A stretch of 64,000 nucleotides of DNA from Paramecium pentaurelia (GCA_905183005.1 CAJJDO010000021.1:70773-134772); one strand, 5' to 3'; shown: positions 1-12,454, counted from the stretch's first letter. Numbers and translations: made by a program. Notes: a model not told the origin generated them from the letters alone.

Positions 1-1912
1 TCTTTTGTTACATAATTTAATCTTTATATTTATCAATATACTTTGGTTTGAGTTCAGTCTTTAAACGAAATCGATTTACATTATTAAACCTTTAGTGGTT
101 TTAACGAATTAAAAACTTTAAATTCTTTTTAATTATCATTAAACAATATCGATATATGGTTTTTAAGCGATATTATTTTAATACTTCATTGATGTTCCAC
201 TCTGGGTCGAAATAATTGTAATTTTTGATTTCATCAATATCAAAATTTTAATTTATAGTTAAATGTATTTCTTTTTATTTAACCATTGTTTAAGATTTAA
301 TTCTTCTAGCTTACATCATTTAATAATATTCAATTAAGAATTAATTATACATAGTTTTTTATTTCTAATTCCTAGTTCTCAAAAATTTAACTTTTGGTCT
401 CCTTAATCTTAAAGATATATAATGAAATTATTAACAATATTTTATTATGTGACCTTTACGATTGCAACCATAACATTTAATATCTAAATCTAGAGAATCA
501 TTATTTTCTAGTTTTTGTTTTATCATATGAAATTTTTAGAATTGTTCATAATTCAACTATTAAATAAATTATTATCTAGATAATTTAACCAAATTTGTAG
601 TTTCAGTTGTTATGAGTTCAGCTGTTCTTGGAATATTGGAGAAGAAATTGATTATTCCAAAACATTTATCTGCATATTCAAGATGTATATTATTAGCCAT
701 AATAGAGACTTTACCTTAAATAAGATAATAAATATGATGCTCGTCATTAATTTTAGTTTCAGGAGGAAGAACTTAAAATAGTGTATAAGCATACTATATT
801 CATTTAGTTTTATTGCTTTAGTCATTGCAACAGGAAGTGTTTTGAAGAATCTTAAATTCATTTAAGTGATAACTTGATTTCTTAATTCTTCTGAGAGATC
901 ACATATAACTAATGAGGATCTTACTTCATAATCATTTTCTACTACCCATTCTAAATAATTTTATATTTTATGTCTCAAATGACCTGAACAACCATGAGTT
1001 TTAGTGTATTTATTAATGATTTATTGTTTCATAATCAATTCTGATAATTAAGGATCTTGATATTGAAATATAGAAATCATGCTATTTGCTGTATATCCAA
1101 ATACACCTGAAGCCAAAACCATTGCAAAAATAGCATAGATTTATTCTTCTGCTGTCTCTGGATGGACATCTCCATAACCAACAGTGATCATTGTTGTAAT
1201 TCTAAATTATCATTTCTTATATATATAATACGTGAAATAGAAGGATGTTAAGTAATCATAACCATCTTGATTTGTTAAATTAAATATACAGGCACTCCAA
1301 TGAGCCAAAACTACTATTATAAAAGTTAATTTGATAAATTCCATAAATGATGAGAAGTCATTTCCTAAAAATGTCTCTAATCTTCTGATTAAGAGCTTCA
1401 ATTTAAAAGCTTTAATCATTTTTATTACTTTAAGAAACTTGAAGAATCTCAACATTCTAATCATTTACACATTGCCTCCCTACCATAATGCTGATATTTA
1501 CTTCAACAAAATAATCATATGGTAATGAGCTAATTAAATCCAACCAAAACCAGAATTTTAGATAATTGCAGATAATGGTTGATCTCTTTAATATTATTTT
1601 ACCATCTATATATATAGCACAATTAAATTGAATAAGAATATCCACTAAGAAGAAATTATCCATAATTTCCATGAATAAAGAAGTTCTATCATCAACAATC
1701 TCAAATGATAAAATAAGAGGTATGATCATCATTTGAATTACAATAAAAAGCATCGAGATAATATCCCAAACTAATCTAAAAGGATGGTTGGGTTACCATG
1801 GAGGAGGAATGAGAGTTGTTTTAACTTTTTGTTTTGTTTCTGTTTCATTTTTTCTAAGAAACGTATGAAAATCATGAGTGTAATCTTCTCTTAATTATTT
1901 TTCAATATTCAT
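1..1912 (-). CDS. Voltage/cyclic-nucleotide-gated-type K+ channel, 3' end beyond window
   Basis: A six-transmembrane K+ channel of the EAG/CNG/HCN superfamily. In order I see S1-S3, an S4 rich in basic residues (RMLRFFKFLKVIKMIKAFK), S5, a pore with the selectivity filter TVGYGD, S6 and a C-terminal cyclic-nucleotide-binding fold (YYLIQGKVSIM ... FFSNIPRTAELI). The glutamate normally found in the FGE phosphate-binding motif is replaced (FGIINFF) although the following PRTA arginine is kept, so nucleotide binding is doubtful. After the fold comes a CCHC zinc knuckle at 434-475 (C-x2-C-x4-H-x4-C). Start is the ATG at 1912. At least three tiny introns are needed, including one between S3 and S4 and one just before the filter. 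The frame is still open at base 1, so the C-terminus is missing. The apyrase gene ends 33 bp upstream on the same strand. K+ channels of this type control ciliary membrane excitability in ciliates (family knowledge). Confidence 0.92.
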
Positions 1913-1945
1913 ATTAAATATAATAGTTTTTTAAAGCACAATTCA

Positions 1946-3330
1946 TCAATAAAATACCATCAAACAAAAGAATATCATCAAATTTAAAATTAATTCTTGG
2001 CAAACAGAACTATCTAAATCACAGTCTACTTAAGCTAACTGATATTGTACAGCAGCCATAGCCCAACTTGGTGTTTAAGAATTTATTACTAAAGGAGCAT
2101 TAATATCCCTAATTTAAATAAATATCATTTACATTGTGTCTGGAATATTGTATCCAATGGATAATAATTAATGAACATAAAGTGATAAGAAAAAATTAGT
2201 GGCTACATATGGATTTGAAGAATAAGTAGTATTACCCTAAACTTATGACCAGCTCATTTTACAGAATTCTTAAGCTTATTTTAATAATTAAGGTAACTAT
2301 TGTTAATCCATTTACGTTATACTTTAAATGTACTAAGTTAAAGGAAGTTAGCAATTGTTGCCACTCCACTTATAGCATAAATAGAATATGAGGATGGTAA
2401 CTAAGGTTAATCTATAGTATTTATTCCACATAACTCATCTTTTACTGTTCGACATTAACTATTTAAGAAAGATTATATTAAGGCTTAGCATTATTCTACA
2501 TTACCACTCCCTGATAAAGAGTACTAAACTTTTTAATAAGTCCATTAAGAACTGTAACCTTAATGGTAACATGGACTTATAACTTATGTACCAATAATGC
2601 TTTTTGCAAGAACAGCATCTCTGGCTTAATCATTACCATAACCAAGATAAGATATGGCATATAAATTAATTTCTTCATCTGGCATTTTTAAAGTCACAAT
2701 GTCTGATTCATATTACATGTAATCCACTTTGAATGCAATCTAAGTAGAGGCTCCCCCCAAATCTATTGTGATTAAACTTCCATCAGTATTCCCCAAAAGA
2801 TACTTTACACCTAACCAAAGATATGTAGCCTATGCGTTTTTCTAAATTACAGTTACCTCATCTTGACCAGATATTATTCTAGCCCAGTTATTATTTTGAA
2901 ACAAATAACCACTCATGCTCAGTTACTTTCTGATCTCATCTATAAGTGCATTTGATTTATTGATATCTAATAATCTCATTCCAGCTGTTGCCCCCATAAA
3001 AATTGGTGTATATTCTTTTTGTGTTGTAGGCACTTTAGAATTAATGAATTCAAATATGGGTGTTAAATATGCTTAAATCTCATCTGGATATTTTGTAGAT
3101 ACACCTGGACTTGTCTTTAGTTATTGTGACTAATAAATTTTTAAAATTCAATTTACTTCTTAAGTGATGTCGGTTAGAGGATAAATTTTGCTTGTTCTAC
3201 ATGGCCAAGAATATATCGTTGTTTTTGTGCTAGAAGATCCACAATCCAAAATTACACCATAACAAGTCTCATCTGCCTAAAGAAATCTTTATCCTAAACA
3301 AAGTGAAGGTAAAAGTAAATATAAAAACAT
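1946..3330 (-). CDS. Apyrase / ectonucleoside triphosphate diphosphohydrolase (GDA1-CD39 family)
   Basis: Hydrolyses nucleoside tri- and diphosphates, on the cell surface or in the secretory lumen. About 443 aa after removing two introns (27 and 26 nt; spliced length is a multiple of three). It begins with a hydrophobic signal peptide (MFLYLLLPSLCLG). The apyrase-conserved regions appear in order: DCGSSSTKTTIYSW, GATAGMRLL, ISGQDE and TIDLGGASTQIAF. Several cysteines that usually form disulphides are present, and a hydrophobic segment at the extreme C-terminus (LILNLMIFFCLMVFY) suggests a membrane anchor. A 15-nt GTAACT...TAG stretch in the middle could be an additional minute intron, but it is in frame and need not be. 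Alternative: a GDPase of the Golgi; topology alone cannot separate these. Confidence 0.93.
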
Positions 3331-3908
3331 CTTTTATTTATTTAAATATTAACATTATCAAATTCTATTGCTCCTTATCATGTCCTTTAAATAATATAAA
3401 ATTTATTAAATGATATGACATTCATCTTTAATATTATTATTTGTAAATTTACCTCATATTATCTTAAGAATAATCAATTAAATAATCTAAAGTATATAAA
3501 ACATCAAATTTGTAAAATCAGAACACTATTGTAATTAATTTTATTATCAATTAGAATAAACCTTAATATTATAAAAGGATTTAATTACATTATTCCCTTT
3601 TTTCTTTTGAAATCTAGAATGATATTTGAAGTCCCAAAAATCAATCATATTATTATCTGAAATATTCTTATTTTAAAAGATAATAGTAATACATGTATAT
3701 ATAATTAAAAATAATTGTAAAATTGAATAATTTTCTTAAATTTCTTTTAACATCTTTCTTTTAAAAATTATATAGAATTGAATTAATCTTCTTTTAAACC
3801 CTTCTTTCAAGGACAATAATATTATCATAAAATATGAGAGAATATTATGAAATTATTAATATTTTAGTTTTATTAATTTATTTATACAAGGCTTATTTTG
3901 TCAATAAA
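3331..3908. other. Intergenic region between divergent genes
   Basis: About 580 bases of very AT-rich DNA between the apyrase start and a plus-strand coiled-coil gene. Short minus-strand reading frames exist near 3430-3650 (one begins MIDFWDFKYHSRF) but I could not build a convincing gene from them. No RNA gene or repeat was recognised. Confidence 0.4.
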
Positions 3909-4500
3909 ATGTACTAATTTAGATCTTCCATATATTATGAACCAAGTGATAGCGGCAGTGTCAAGTCGGTTTAGGTTGGAAATGCCAAATAAGATTAAGT
4001 TAGATATCTTACAGATTAATTATAAGCAGTCATTATGTTTAACGAAAAGCTAGAAAAAGAAATTAATTCCTTAAAACAATAAAACCAATAATTAAAATAA
4101 TCTGTTGTGGATAAAGATAGATAAATTTAAGACACTCAAGAATCCTAATAAAAAACAATTAGTAAATTGCAGTAATATAATCGTTTATACTTTTAGTGTT
4201 CTATTATCAGAAAACAAAAAATTGTAAGAAATCGTTATTTCTACAAATAAAAACTTAAAAAATTCCAATAACAAAGTCTAATAACTTTAACAAGAAAATA
4301 CTGTTTTAAAATAAACAATGCAATAATAAGAAGAATACCATGTAGAAGAAATGAAAAAAAGAGCTAATGAACTTGAAGAACATTATTAATTGATGTAAAA
4401 TATTGTTTCTGATTTAACATAATAAGTTTCATAATTATGTGAGGAAAAATAAAGACTTTAAAATGAATTAGACGAAAAAAATAAATTACAACCAAAATGA
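3909..4500 (+). CDS. Coiled-coil protein, 188 aa
   Basis: I do not recognise a family. The protein is almost entirely Gln/Glu/Lys/Leu-rich heptad-like sequence (for example QQLQQENTVLKQTMQQQEEYH), predicting one long coiled coil after a short N-terminal segment (MYQFRSSIYYEPSDSGSVK). One 25-nt GTA...TAG intron is required at about residue 80; removing it gives exactly 189 codons. The next minus-strand gene ends about 310 bp downstream, so the two converge. Such proteins are commonly structural parts of basal bodies or the cortex in Paramecium, but nothing here proves that. Confidence 0.8.
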
Positions 4501-4810
4501 ATGTTTATTATTTTGATAAAATTGATTAAAAAATTATAATAATGTTTTTAATCTTCAAAAAAATACATAATAAAATTACATATAACTTATAGATTTTAAT
4601 TTATATACTGAGAATCAGACATTGTACAAGATATCTGTATATTTTATAATTCTTTTTTATTATATACATCTATTAATAGCATAATAAATTAAATTAAGAA
4701 TTCGATTTATTGAATTTTCTATAAGTAATAAATATAAGGTTCAATTAAAACAATTAAATATAGTTAGTCTTAATAAAATAAGAATAAAAGCAAAAATGCT
4801 TCAAAAATTA
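4501..4810. other. Convergent intergenic region
   Basis: About 310 bases of A/T-rich sequence between two convergent coiled-coil genes. I see no coding pattern, repeat or RNA gene in it. Confidence 0.4.
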
Positions 4811-6302
4811 TCACAATTCTTATTCATTGTAAATAATATTCTAATTTTCTATCAACTTCTCTAATATTACTTAAATTTGTTAAATTTAATATTTTTTTAA
4901 TTTTATCAACTATTCTTAAATACACTTCTTAATCCACTATTAGACAAGCTCCTTTATGATTCAACTCACCTTTATTACATCTAAAATATTTGCATAGTGT
5001 TAAGACTATATCCTTAAATTTAAAATAAAATTTACTTCATTTTATTATGCTTATTTTTTATGTTCTAAATATGATTATAAAATCTATTTGATAAATTTCC
5101 AAACTTCCTTTAAACTTGGATCTGATTAACAAAAATAATCTTAAGGAGCACATTAAATAACAAGATCTTTTAAACATCTAATAAATTTTTCGTTTTCTTT
5201 AAACTATTATTTTAATGATTTCACACCTTCAATAACCTCCTGATTTAATAGACTAAAGCTTGAATTTATATTTTTGCTATCTATAGTTAAGTTAAGCTCA
5301 TCTGCTAATTTTTTAAAAGTTTTTTCAAATTGTGTTAAATCACATTTCTCTATTACAGATATCTAATTATTAATTGAGAGATTATTAAATTCAAGATTTT
5401 ATTTGAGTTCATGAAGCTATTGTCTAAATTGATCTACTTTAGCTAATAAAGCTTTATTTTCTCTTTCAAGTTATGAACACATACAATCTTTTTTAGATAT
5501 AAAGTGTTAAGGGTTTGCTAATAATAGAATAAATTCACATATTACATTAAATAAGAGGTTTTTCTTATCTTATATCTATTAATTTTCTAATATCTTTTTG
5601 ATTTTTCTTTATAGATATTATTTCTTTATTTTTTAATTAGATTTCTTATCTACATTCCTACAATTATTATTCATAGATTTCAATTTATCTAACTTGTTAT
5701 TATATAATCTTATTTTTCTCATTTATTTATAAATCTATTTATTGAGTCATATTTTTCAAAGTGCTTGTTAATTATTTTTATAGTTCATCAATTAATTTAT
5801 CTTTGGCTTCAATTTTTTAATATAATTCACCATAAATTTTACAAGGAGACATCTATGATTGAATAGATAGTTCAGTTATTTTTGAGAGATCTATACATTC
5901 TTATAATTCATTAATAACACTACTAAAATAAATTAATATTAGAAATTACTTTTAAGATTTTCGAGTAATAACAGTATCACAACTTTCAAATCTAAATTTA
6001 GGCGATAAAAATCCAGGATCATTTTCTTTTTAAGAAATACTATGTTATCTTTTAGTTTTTAAAGGTTATAATTATGACTAATCTGTGTTGTTTCCGAAAG
6101 TATTTAATGCTTTTGTAAAATAATCATGTTCATATGATTTAGATCGAATATGTATAGGTATTGATTCAATTTTATTGTTTTAAGATTCATAGTTTTAGAG
6201 AACATTAATTTCTGGTTGTTTAGTGTTATATTAAAATTCTTTCTTTTTCTAAGGAACATAAGTAAGTCTATTGTCACAATCAGTTTAGTATTAGACTTAC
6301 AT
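4811..6302 (-). CDS. Coiled-coil protein, 467 aa
   Basis: Unrecognised family. The N-terminal ~110 residues are low-complexity and basic (starting MQVQYQTDCDNRLTYVPQ); the remainder is a long coiled coil with many Q/E/K heptads, followed by a more globular helical tail. Three introns (27, 28 and 33 nt) are needed. The last starts GTGAGT and contains an in-frame TGA, which is why a naive reading would stop early at 4961. The spliced length is 468 codons exactly. It lies 71 bp downstream of ARPC4 on the same strand. No catalytic motif is visible. Confidence 0.82.
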
Positions 6303-6373
6303 ATTTTGTATTTATTTCAAATTTATTTTACAATAATTTGATCAACTGATATTATATTATTTTTATTTAATAT

Positions 6374-6984
6374 TCATTGATTTGCTAAGCCCCCTACAAA
6401 GCAAGCTGCTGTAATTCTTGCTTAGGTATTTATATTCAATTTGATGTCACTAAGATCCTTATCTATATTTTCTACATAATCTATAATAAAATTAATAATC
6501 CCTTGAACACTGTATTTTTCTAAATGAGAATCTAAAATCAAGAAACTTATGTCATATCCCTAAAAATGATAAGATAAAAAACTTACAGGGATTGGTTTCC
6601 TTCTTAATATTTCAAAATAATCAGCCCTTACAGCTAGATACTTGGCAAATTTCTCACCTATTAATCTATCAACTTCATCTAAAGCTTTAATTGAAAAGCT
6701 TATCTATAGATTCTATAATATAGAATTACTCTTGTTGAATTAATTGAAGGTTCAATAACACATTTTTCTTTTTCACTTCTACATAAATATATAGGTGACA
6801 AAACTAATTGTCTAGTTTTGGATGAATAACTAAATATTAATAGAAATGAATATTATTACCCATTCAATTCAATTTCTGGTTTACTTTATTTTTCAATAAT
6901 TTCTGATGGAAATGCTCTTAAACATAATGTAGCCTCTAGTGTTTTTCTGATGGCATCTGAATAGACTTGAACTGCAGCTGCCAT
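6374..6984 (-). CDS. ARPC4: Actin-related protein 2/3 complex subunit 4 (ARPC4, p20)
   Basis: Core subunit of the Arp2/3 complex, which nucleates branched actin filaments. The start MAAAVQVYSDAIRKTLEATL and the internal blocks SEKEKCVIEPSIN, FEILRRKP and GYDISFLI match the family almost without gaps. Length is 175 aa, against about 168 in animals, with a short divergent C-terminus. Three introns (30, 26 and 27 nt) restore the frame exactly. In the complex this subunit pairs with ARPC2 along the mother filament. The start codon is 51 bp from a plus-strand ATG, so a compact divergent promoter is likely. Confidence 0.96.
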
Positions 6985-7035
6985 TAGTATATTGTTTTAT
7001 TAAATTTATATATATTTTCAGTATTAGATTTAAAG

Positions 7036-8010
7036 ATGTAATTTAATCATAGGTATTATAACTATAAAATTGATATAAGACTCATCAGACACCTCTATTT
7101 AGATTAAGTTGAAATTTTAAAGAAGTTGCAAGGACTTTATATTTAAGATAAATAATATTTCATTGAATAGAGCAAATTAATAAATGAGTATTTAAAGAAC
7201 TTAATATATGCAAATTTTAAACAAAATAATTATGGATAGTTTTATTACTGAAAATTAAATCAATTGAATTCCAACTAGAGTAAAATAGAGTAATTAATAA
7301 AATAAATATAAGATTTTCCAGATTTAAAAGTTATAAATCAATTTCATAATTCTATTTTTAGTATGATTGAAGTAAGTAGAGTAGAAATAAAGATAAAATT
7401 TGTTATTGATACTAAAAGTATTTAAAAGTAGAAGAAAATGAATAAAAAATATAGTCTAAGAATTAAATAAAAGAAATTTTATAATTTTAATGAAGCTTTC
7501 GTTTAAATATATTATTACTAATTTTATGATGAATAAGAAGTATAAAGTTTTGAATATCAAAATTATTTAGGATCTAATGAATTTAAAAGTAAATCGAAAA
7601 GATATAGATAAATAAATTTACTGATATATTATAATTATAGTTATAAAATAATAATAAAAATTAGAGTTTTGAACATAAAATAAATAAACTAATCATAATA
7701 ACCCAATATTCTGTATTATGATAGGCTACTTCCACATATTTATTTATCGTTAAACTAATACTTTGAACAAAAATTTATAGCTAAGCCCAAAAAATTTTGA
7801 AGGGTAAGAATAAAATTTTATTAAAATATTTAATTTCCAAATATAATTTATTCTAAAGCTATCATATATAAGGAATATTAAATTTAACTTGCTAGTTTAG
7901 ATGCCTCAAGTATTAATAAATATCAAGAGAATGCAAAATAATTGAATAAATAATTTCAAAATGAAATCAATTCTTCTGTCTGTTATGATGATTTAGATTA
8001 ACAATAATGA
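7036..8010 (+). CDS. Protein-coding region of unresolved structure
   Basis: One reading frame from the ATG at 7036 to the TGA at 8008-8010 is protein-like for almost 1 kb (for example LKKLQGLYIQDKQYFIEQ and, at the end, LASLDASSINKYQENAK), but it contains in-frame TGA codons at 7249 and 7798. I could not remove these with a canonical tiny intron of suitable phase, although an alternative frame near 7430 also looks coding. It may be a multi-exon gene with weak splice sites, a recent pseudogene, or may carry sequence errors. No family is recognised. The first ATG lies 51 bp from the divergent ARPC4 start. Confidence 0.45.
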
Positions 8011-8103
8011 ATATATTTAAAACAAATATGGTTTTGTCTAAATCATATTAATATTTATATAATAATTTAAAAAAATATTATAAAAGAGGAAATGATTTGT
8101 TAA

Positions 8104-8893
8104 TGCTTAATCGTAATATTTTATCTTTTTAACAATCAAACGATTTACAATAAATAAAAAAGCTGAAAAATTAGAAGATTAGCCTTATTTAGATGATTCT
8201 CCAATTATTTTTTAAGTATTATCGTTATAAATCAATTTTATAAATTTTTCCTTACATTCATTTTTTAGATTGATACTTTAAAGGATTAATCAGCAAAGTC
8301 AACTTTAATTGTTGTTTTATCTTCATTTAATCTAAATTTGTATAAATCTTATTGATTATAGTTTAAACCTGGTAATTATAGTTGTATTCATCTTATATTA
8401 TATATAATATTTATTATTATTTATTACCCTAAATTAGCTTTCATATAACCTTTATTCAATTAAAAAGTTATTAAATACCTTCTGATTTAAGTATCATCCT
8501 CTCTCAAACATGCTTAATTATTAAGAATTAGCATTCGTATTAGGAATTAAGTCATCAGATACATAATGTTGAAAATAATATTTGGACTAATAATGCAGTT
8601 TTCATTACTGAGTACAGCATAACATTATTTGGTTGTGATTAAATACCCACTAAATATCATTTTATCAAACTATTAGATGAGAGGAGAGATATACAGATTT
8701 CTTTCAATATTATTCTAAAGGAAGATACAATAATTCTACTATAATATTTGCTGAACCATTACAACTATTAAGAATCTCCCAAAAAATACTCCTTTAATTT
8801 GTACAAAGCAATCTAATATCATACTTTTATAGTATACCCATTTTAAATACTAAATTGCTCAGTATTAATCCCTTATTTCCTTATTTAAAACTG
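8104..8893 (+). CDS. Possible gene, exons unresolved
   Basis: Two overlapping frames are open here. From about 8275 to 8893 one frame is free of TGA for roughly 200 codons and includes convincing protein-like sequence (LLDERRDIQISFNIILKE). An upstream frame (AEKLEDQPYLDDSPIIFQ) probably contributes a 5' exon. The joining introns are uncertain and I recognise no domain. The next gene starts 40 bp downstream on the same strand. Confidence 0.35.
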
Positions 8894-8932
8894 AATATCT
8901 CTTGAGCAAAATTTTCATTTATTTAGAAAATT

Positions 8933-9231
8933 ATGGGCATTTGCAATTCGAAAAAACATATTTAAAGTACTATGAACACTAATCCAACTTCATAATATTC
9001 ATCCAATCCTTCGATTCTATAAAAAATAACTAATCAAAAAGAAAGCTATTAAAAACCAAATAGGAATTTTATTGTTTCTTCCGAACCTTAAAATTATGAT
9101 CCAAAAAGTAACTAATTTTTCTTATAAAAGATCCTCATCGATAATTTAATGTACTTATAAATGGAGTCAGATTTGAAATCATTAATTCGATAGAAGACTG
9201 TATTATTTCAAATGAAGAAATTGAAGAGTGA
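8933..9231 (+). CDS. Small putatively N-myristoylated protein A, 91 aa
   Basis: Starts MGICNSKK, a good N-myristoylation context (Gly2, Ser6, basic residue) with Cys4 as a possible palmitoylation site, so plasma-membrane association is likely. A low-complexity middle is followed by a conserved C-terminal block NPHRQFNVLINGVRFEIINS. One 23-nt intron ending AAG sits just before that block; splicing gives 92 codons. A paralogue at 11892-12189 has the same start, intron position and terminal block. No known domain is recognised; the conserved block is the only strong feature. Confidence 0.75.
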
Positions 9232-9514
9232 ATAATTATTGAATGATGTTTATGTATATGATTATATGATTATATGACTAATTTTTATTAATTAGAATGG
9301 ATTGAATTCTTATTCTTATTTATTTTAAAAGTATTGAAAACTTTTCATAAGATCTCTTTTAATGAAAAGTATTTATAATATAGAAAAGCCTAAGTCCTAA
9401 TGCATTATATTTCTTGAAAATTGAAGAAGAGACGAATTTTCGAAATTGTCAAGCTTAAATTGATTAATTATTTTCTATTTTGTTTCATTAAATTAAATTA
9501 CTTGAATAAATATT

Positions 9515-10688
9515 TCAGAGATCAGCAATACTTCTTCTAATCAACTTTTATCTTCCCATTAAGCTTTCATCAGCTTGTTATTACTATAACAAAATAATCT
9601 AATATATATTTAGAATATATACTTATGTTTAAAATGATTTTTTCAGGTTCTCCAATTAATAAGAGTAGGCCTATTCTAATCTCTTCTTTTAATTTTCCAT
9701 CATTTGACTGAATTACATATTATTAGTTTAGGAATGTATTTCTAATTTATCTAATAGTGCTTCTTATTCTCTTATAGTATTATTTTAAGATTAAATTATT
9801 AAATTTTACTTGTAAGTTTCTTCCTTTAGTTCATTGTACTTTATTGTAAGCTAAACTTAATAAATATTTGAATACTTATTCAATAGAACTGCGAAGCTAT
9901 AATATTTGGCATTTTTGATTTTCTAATTCATTTTCATATTCCTAAACAATAACATCATAATTATTTTGAAGAGATTTTTATTACAGTTAATTCTCATTAA
10001 GATTTTGCTCTTATGAATTTTATAATTTCAATAATTCTACCTTTAATTTTTATATATCCTTCTCATTTTAATCAAGTATTGAGGTTTTATCTAATATTTC
10101 TAATTTTAACAATTAAATTTATGAAAGTTGATTATTTATTTATTCGTTAAGCTTTTTTTCTTTTTGAACTAATTCATCAATTTTAATAAGCACTTCTTAT
10201 TTTTCTTTTCCATGTTGCTTTAATAATTTTGTATAATAGTTCTAAATTTCTTCTATACGTAATTAATGTTATTCATTTAGTAAATCTTCTCTTTAAGGCT
10301 GCTCTTACTTTAATTAATTAATTTCTTCTTAGTATTTATTAATCAATGATAGAATGTCTTGAGATTCCTTCTTGAGATTTTAAATCTTTAAGTTGCTAAT
10401 TTATTCTTCCTGATTTAACTGAGCTCGATATTTTGAGTTAGTCTGAATTAGTGTTTCTATTTCAGCATTTTTTATTGCAATTATTTCTTTTAATTTGTTA
10501 ATTTCCTATTCATTTATTTTCTACACTCCAATAAATCCTTATTTTTGTGTCTCCAATAGACTTTCATATTATTCTTTTGTTTTTGTTCTTATCAATTCTA
10601 ATTACATTTAATGGTCTTTAAGTAAAATAGATTATTTATTTCTTATATTTTCTAATTCAGATCTTAAATGAACACAATCACAACTCAT
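9515..10688 (-). CDS. Coiled-coil protein, 374 aa
   Basis: Starts MSCDCVHLRSELENIRNK. From there nearly the whole protein is heptad-like coiled coil rich in Q, E, K, L and I, ending in a short basic tail (GRQKLIRRSIADL). Two introns (25 and 24 nt) are required near the C-terminus; the spliced length is 375 codons. The gene lies between the two small myristoylated paralogues. The family is not recognised. A Cys-x-Cys pair at residues 3-5 is curious but is not evidence of function. Confidence 0.82.
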
Positions 10689-10931
10689 CTTTTTTTATGA
10701 TAAATAATAAATGAAATTTTTTAGTATAATTTTTAATCACTATTAGTTATTTTTCTAATTCAAATAATAAAAGAACAAATAATAGAATATTTGTTGATCA
10801 AAAAACTTAAAAAGTTAAATGATGTAGTTTTCATAAAAAATAATCAATTTTAATTTTATTTTTTTTCAAAATACTTAAGAATTGAGAATAAAACAATTAA
10901 AGAACGTTTGAAATACATATAAATTTATTAT

Positions 10932-11561
10932 TCACTTTTTTGTAGTATCATATTCAGTTTACACATACAATTCATCTTCAATAATCAATATTTGATTAGA
11001 AATACTACCCTTTGTATTTGATAATATATTTTCAATTTTTTCTGATTCTATTTATTAATTATAATTAAATATAATTGATAAAAATTATTAATTTATTTAA
11101 AACAATACTCATCTATTAAATTATTGTCTCATATCAATTCTGATATATATTGTTATAAAGATTCAATATTAAATAATCTTGTTTTTAAGTACCTTTAAAA
11201 ATTATTAGTTCTTTAATATAAAATATTGAGAATTCATTTAATTATAGTCTAGTGTATGATATATATTTATTTATTAAATATTCTTAACTAAAACAAAGGT
11301 ATTTTTGTATTTAAATTTATTTCCCAATAATTATGAGGCATTTTGTTTATTTTTTTATATTTTAGCAAAACTTTCTTTTTTACATTACAAGTTATTGTAA
11401 TATTATGATCTATTGGCTATTTTCATTAGTAATTATATACAATAGACAAAATATTAATTCTTTTACTTTATAAATTATTCAGCAAACATTGTATTTATTA
11501 TTTTAAATTGATCATTCTTTGAAACTTATAATTTTAATATATATGAACAACAAGGCTTCAT
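10932..11561 (-). CDS. Probable gene, structure unresolved
   Basis: From the ATG at 11561 (MKPCCSYILKLQVSKNDQF) a frame stays open for about 130 codons and looks coding. The same frame resumes further on and ends at the TGA at 10932 with ENILSNTKGSISNQILIIED, but two in-frame TGAs near 11108 and 11140 separate the two parts, and the only splice candidates there exceed 50 nt. No domain is recognised. Alternatives are two genes, longer introns, or a decaying copy. Confidence 0.4.
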
Positions 11562-11891
11562 TTTATTATATTATAATTTATTTAAAATTAAGTAAATTAA
11601 AAAATAACGACTTCTTTATTCTGCAAAGAAAGATAGATGATTTCTAAAGAAAGCAGGAGGATTTTAATTTTTTAATTTGAAAATAGGTTATTAATTATAA
11701 TTGGATGATTATAGAAGAAGGATACTTACATCTTAACTAATTACATATGTTCTAATTGTATAATTTATTTTCTAAGCTTTTATGGAAAATTAGCTGGCAT
11801 AATCTGAAAAATTGTATAAACTTAATATAAATTATCAATATTAGTATCTGTAAATATTTCTACATATTAATAATTAAATTTATTTAAAAGA
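11562..11891. other. Intergenic region
   Basis: About 330 AT-rich bases between divergent genes. No coding pattern or repeat is evident; it presumably contains both promoters. Confidence 0.35.
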
Positions 11892-12189
11892 ATGGGAGTT
11901 TGTGTTTCATAAGAAAAGAAAAATAAAAGCTTCAAATGTGCTACATAGTCTTAATTAAACCTTTAAAATTTTATGATAACTTAAGATAAATAAACGACTA
12001 CTTTATATCACTCAACTAAAATTCAAGCATAAGTTTAACCAAGAGAATATGATTATACAAGTCACTAATATCTATATATCTTTAGATCCGCATCGATAAT
12101 ACAATGTATTACTAAATGGAGTTGTTTTTGCAGTTGTCAATTCTGTTGAGAGGTCTTTTAGCGACGAGCCAATCAATAATGAAGGTTGA
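11892..12189 (+). CDS. Small putatively N-myristoylated protein B, 90 aa
   Basis: Paralogue of the gene at 8933-9231. It begins MGVCVSQEKKNKSFKC (Gly2 and Ser6 for myristoylation, Cys4 for palmitoylation) and ends with the related block NPHRQYNVLLNGVVFAVVNS followed by a short acidic tail. The single 25-nt intron is at the homologous position and, unusually, begins GTC. The spliced length is 91 codons. The middle is diverged, so the conserved ends are probably the functional parts: a membrane anchor and a short C-terminal module. Confidence 0.78.
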
Positions 12190-12454
12190 GATATGTAATT
12201 TTATATTCTAAGAAAATTCTATCATCATAACTCGGATTTTCAAATTTATACTACTTAGAATTCAAATATTACATTTGTTTCTATTCATTATATCTTTTAA
12301 ATATCAATATTATTAAACATATTATTACCAATCAATAGAATTAGATAGTACTAAAAGAGAATTATATAATTGTCAGAGAAAAGTAATCAAAAATTAGAGG
12401 ATTATCAGATTATCTTTATTTTGAAATACAGATAATATCATTTTTCATATTTTT

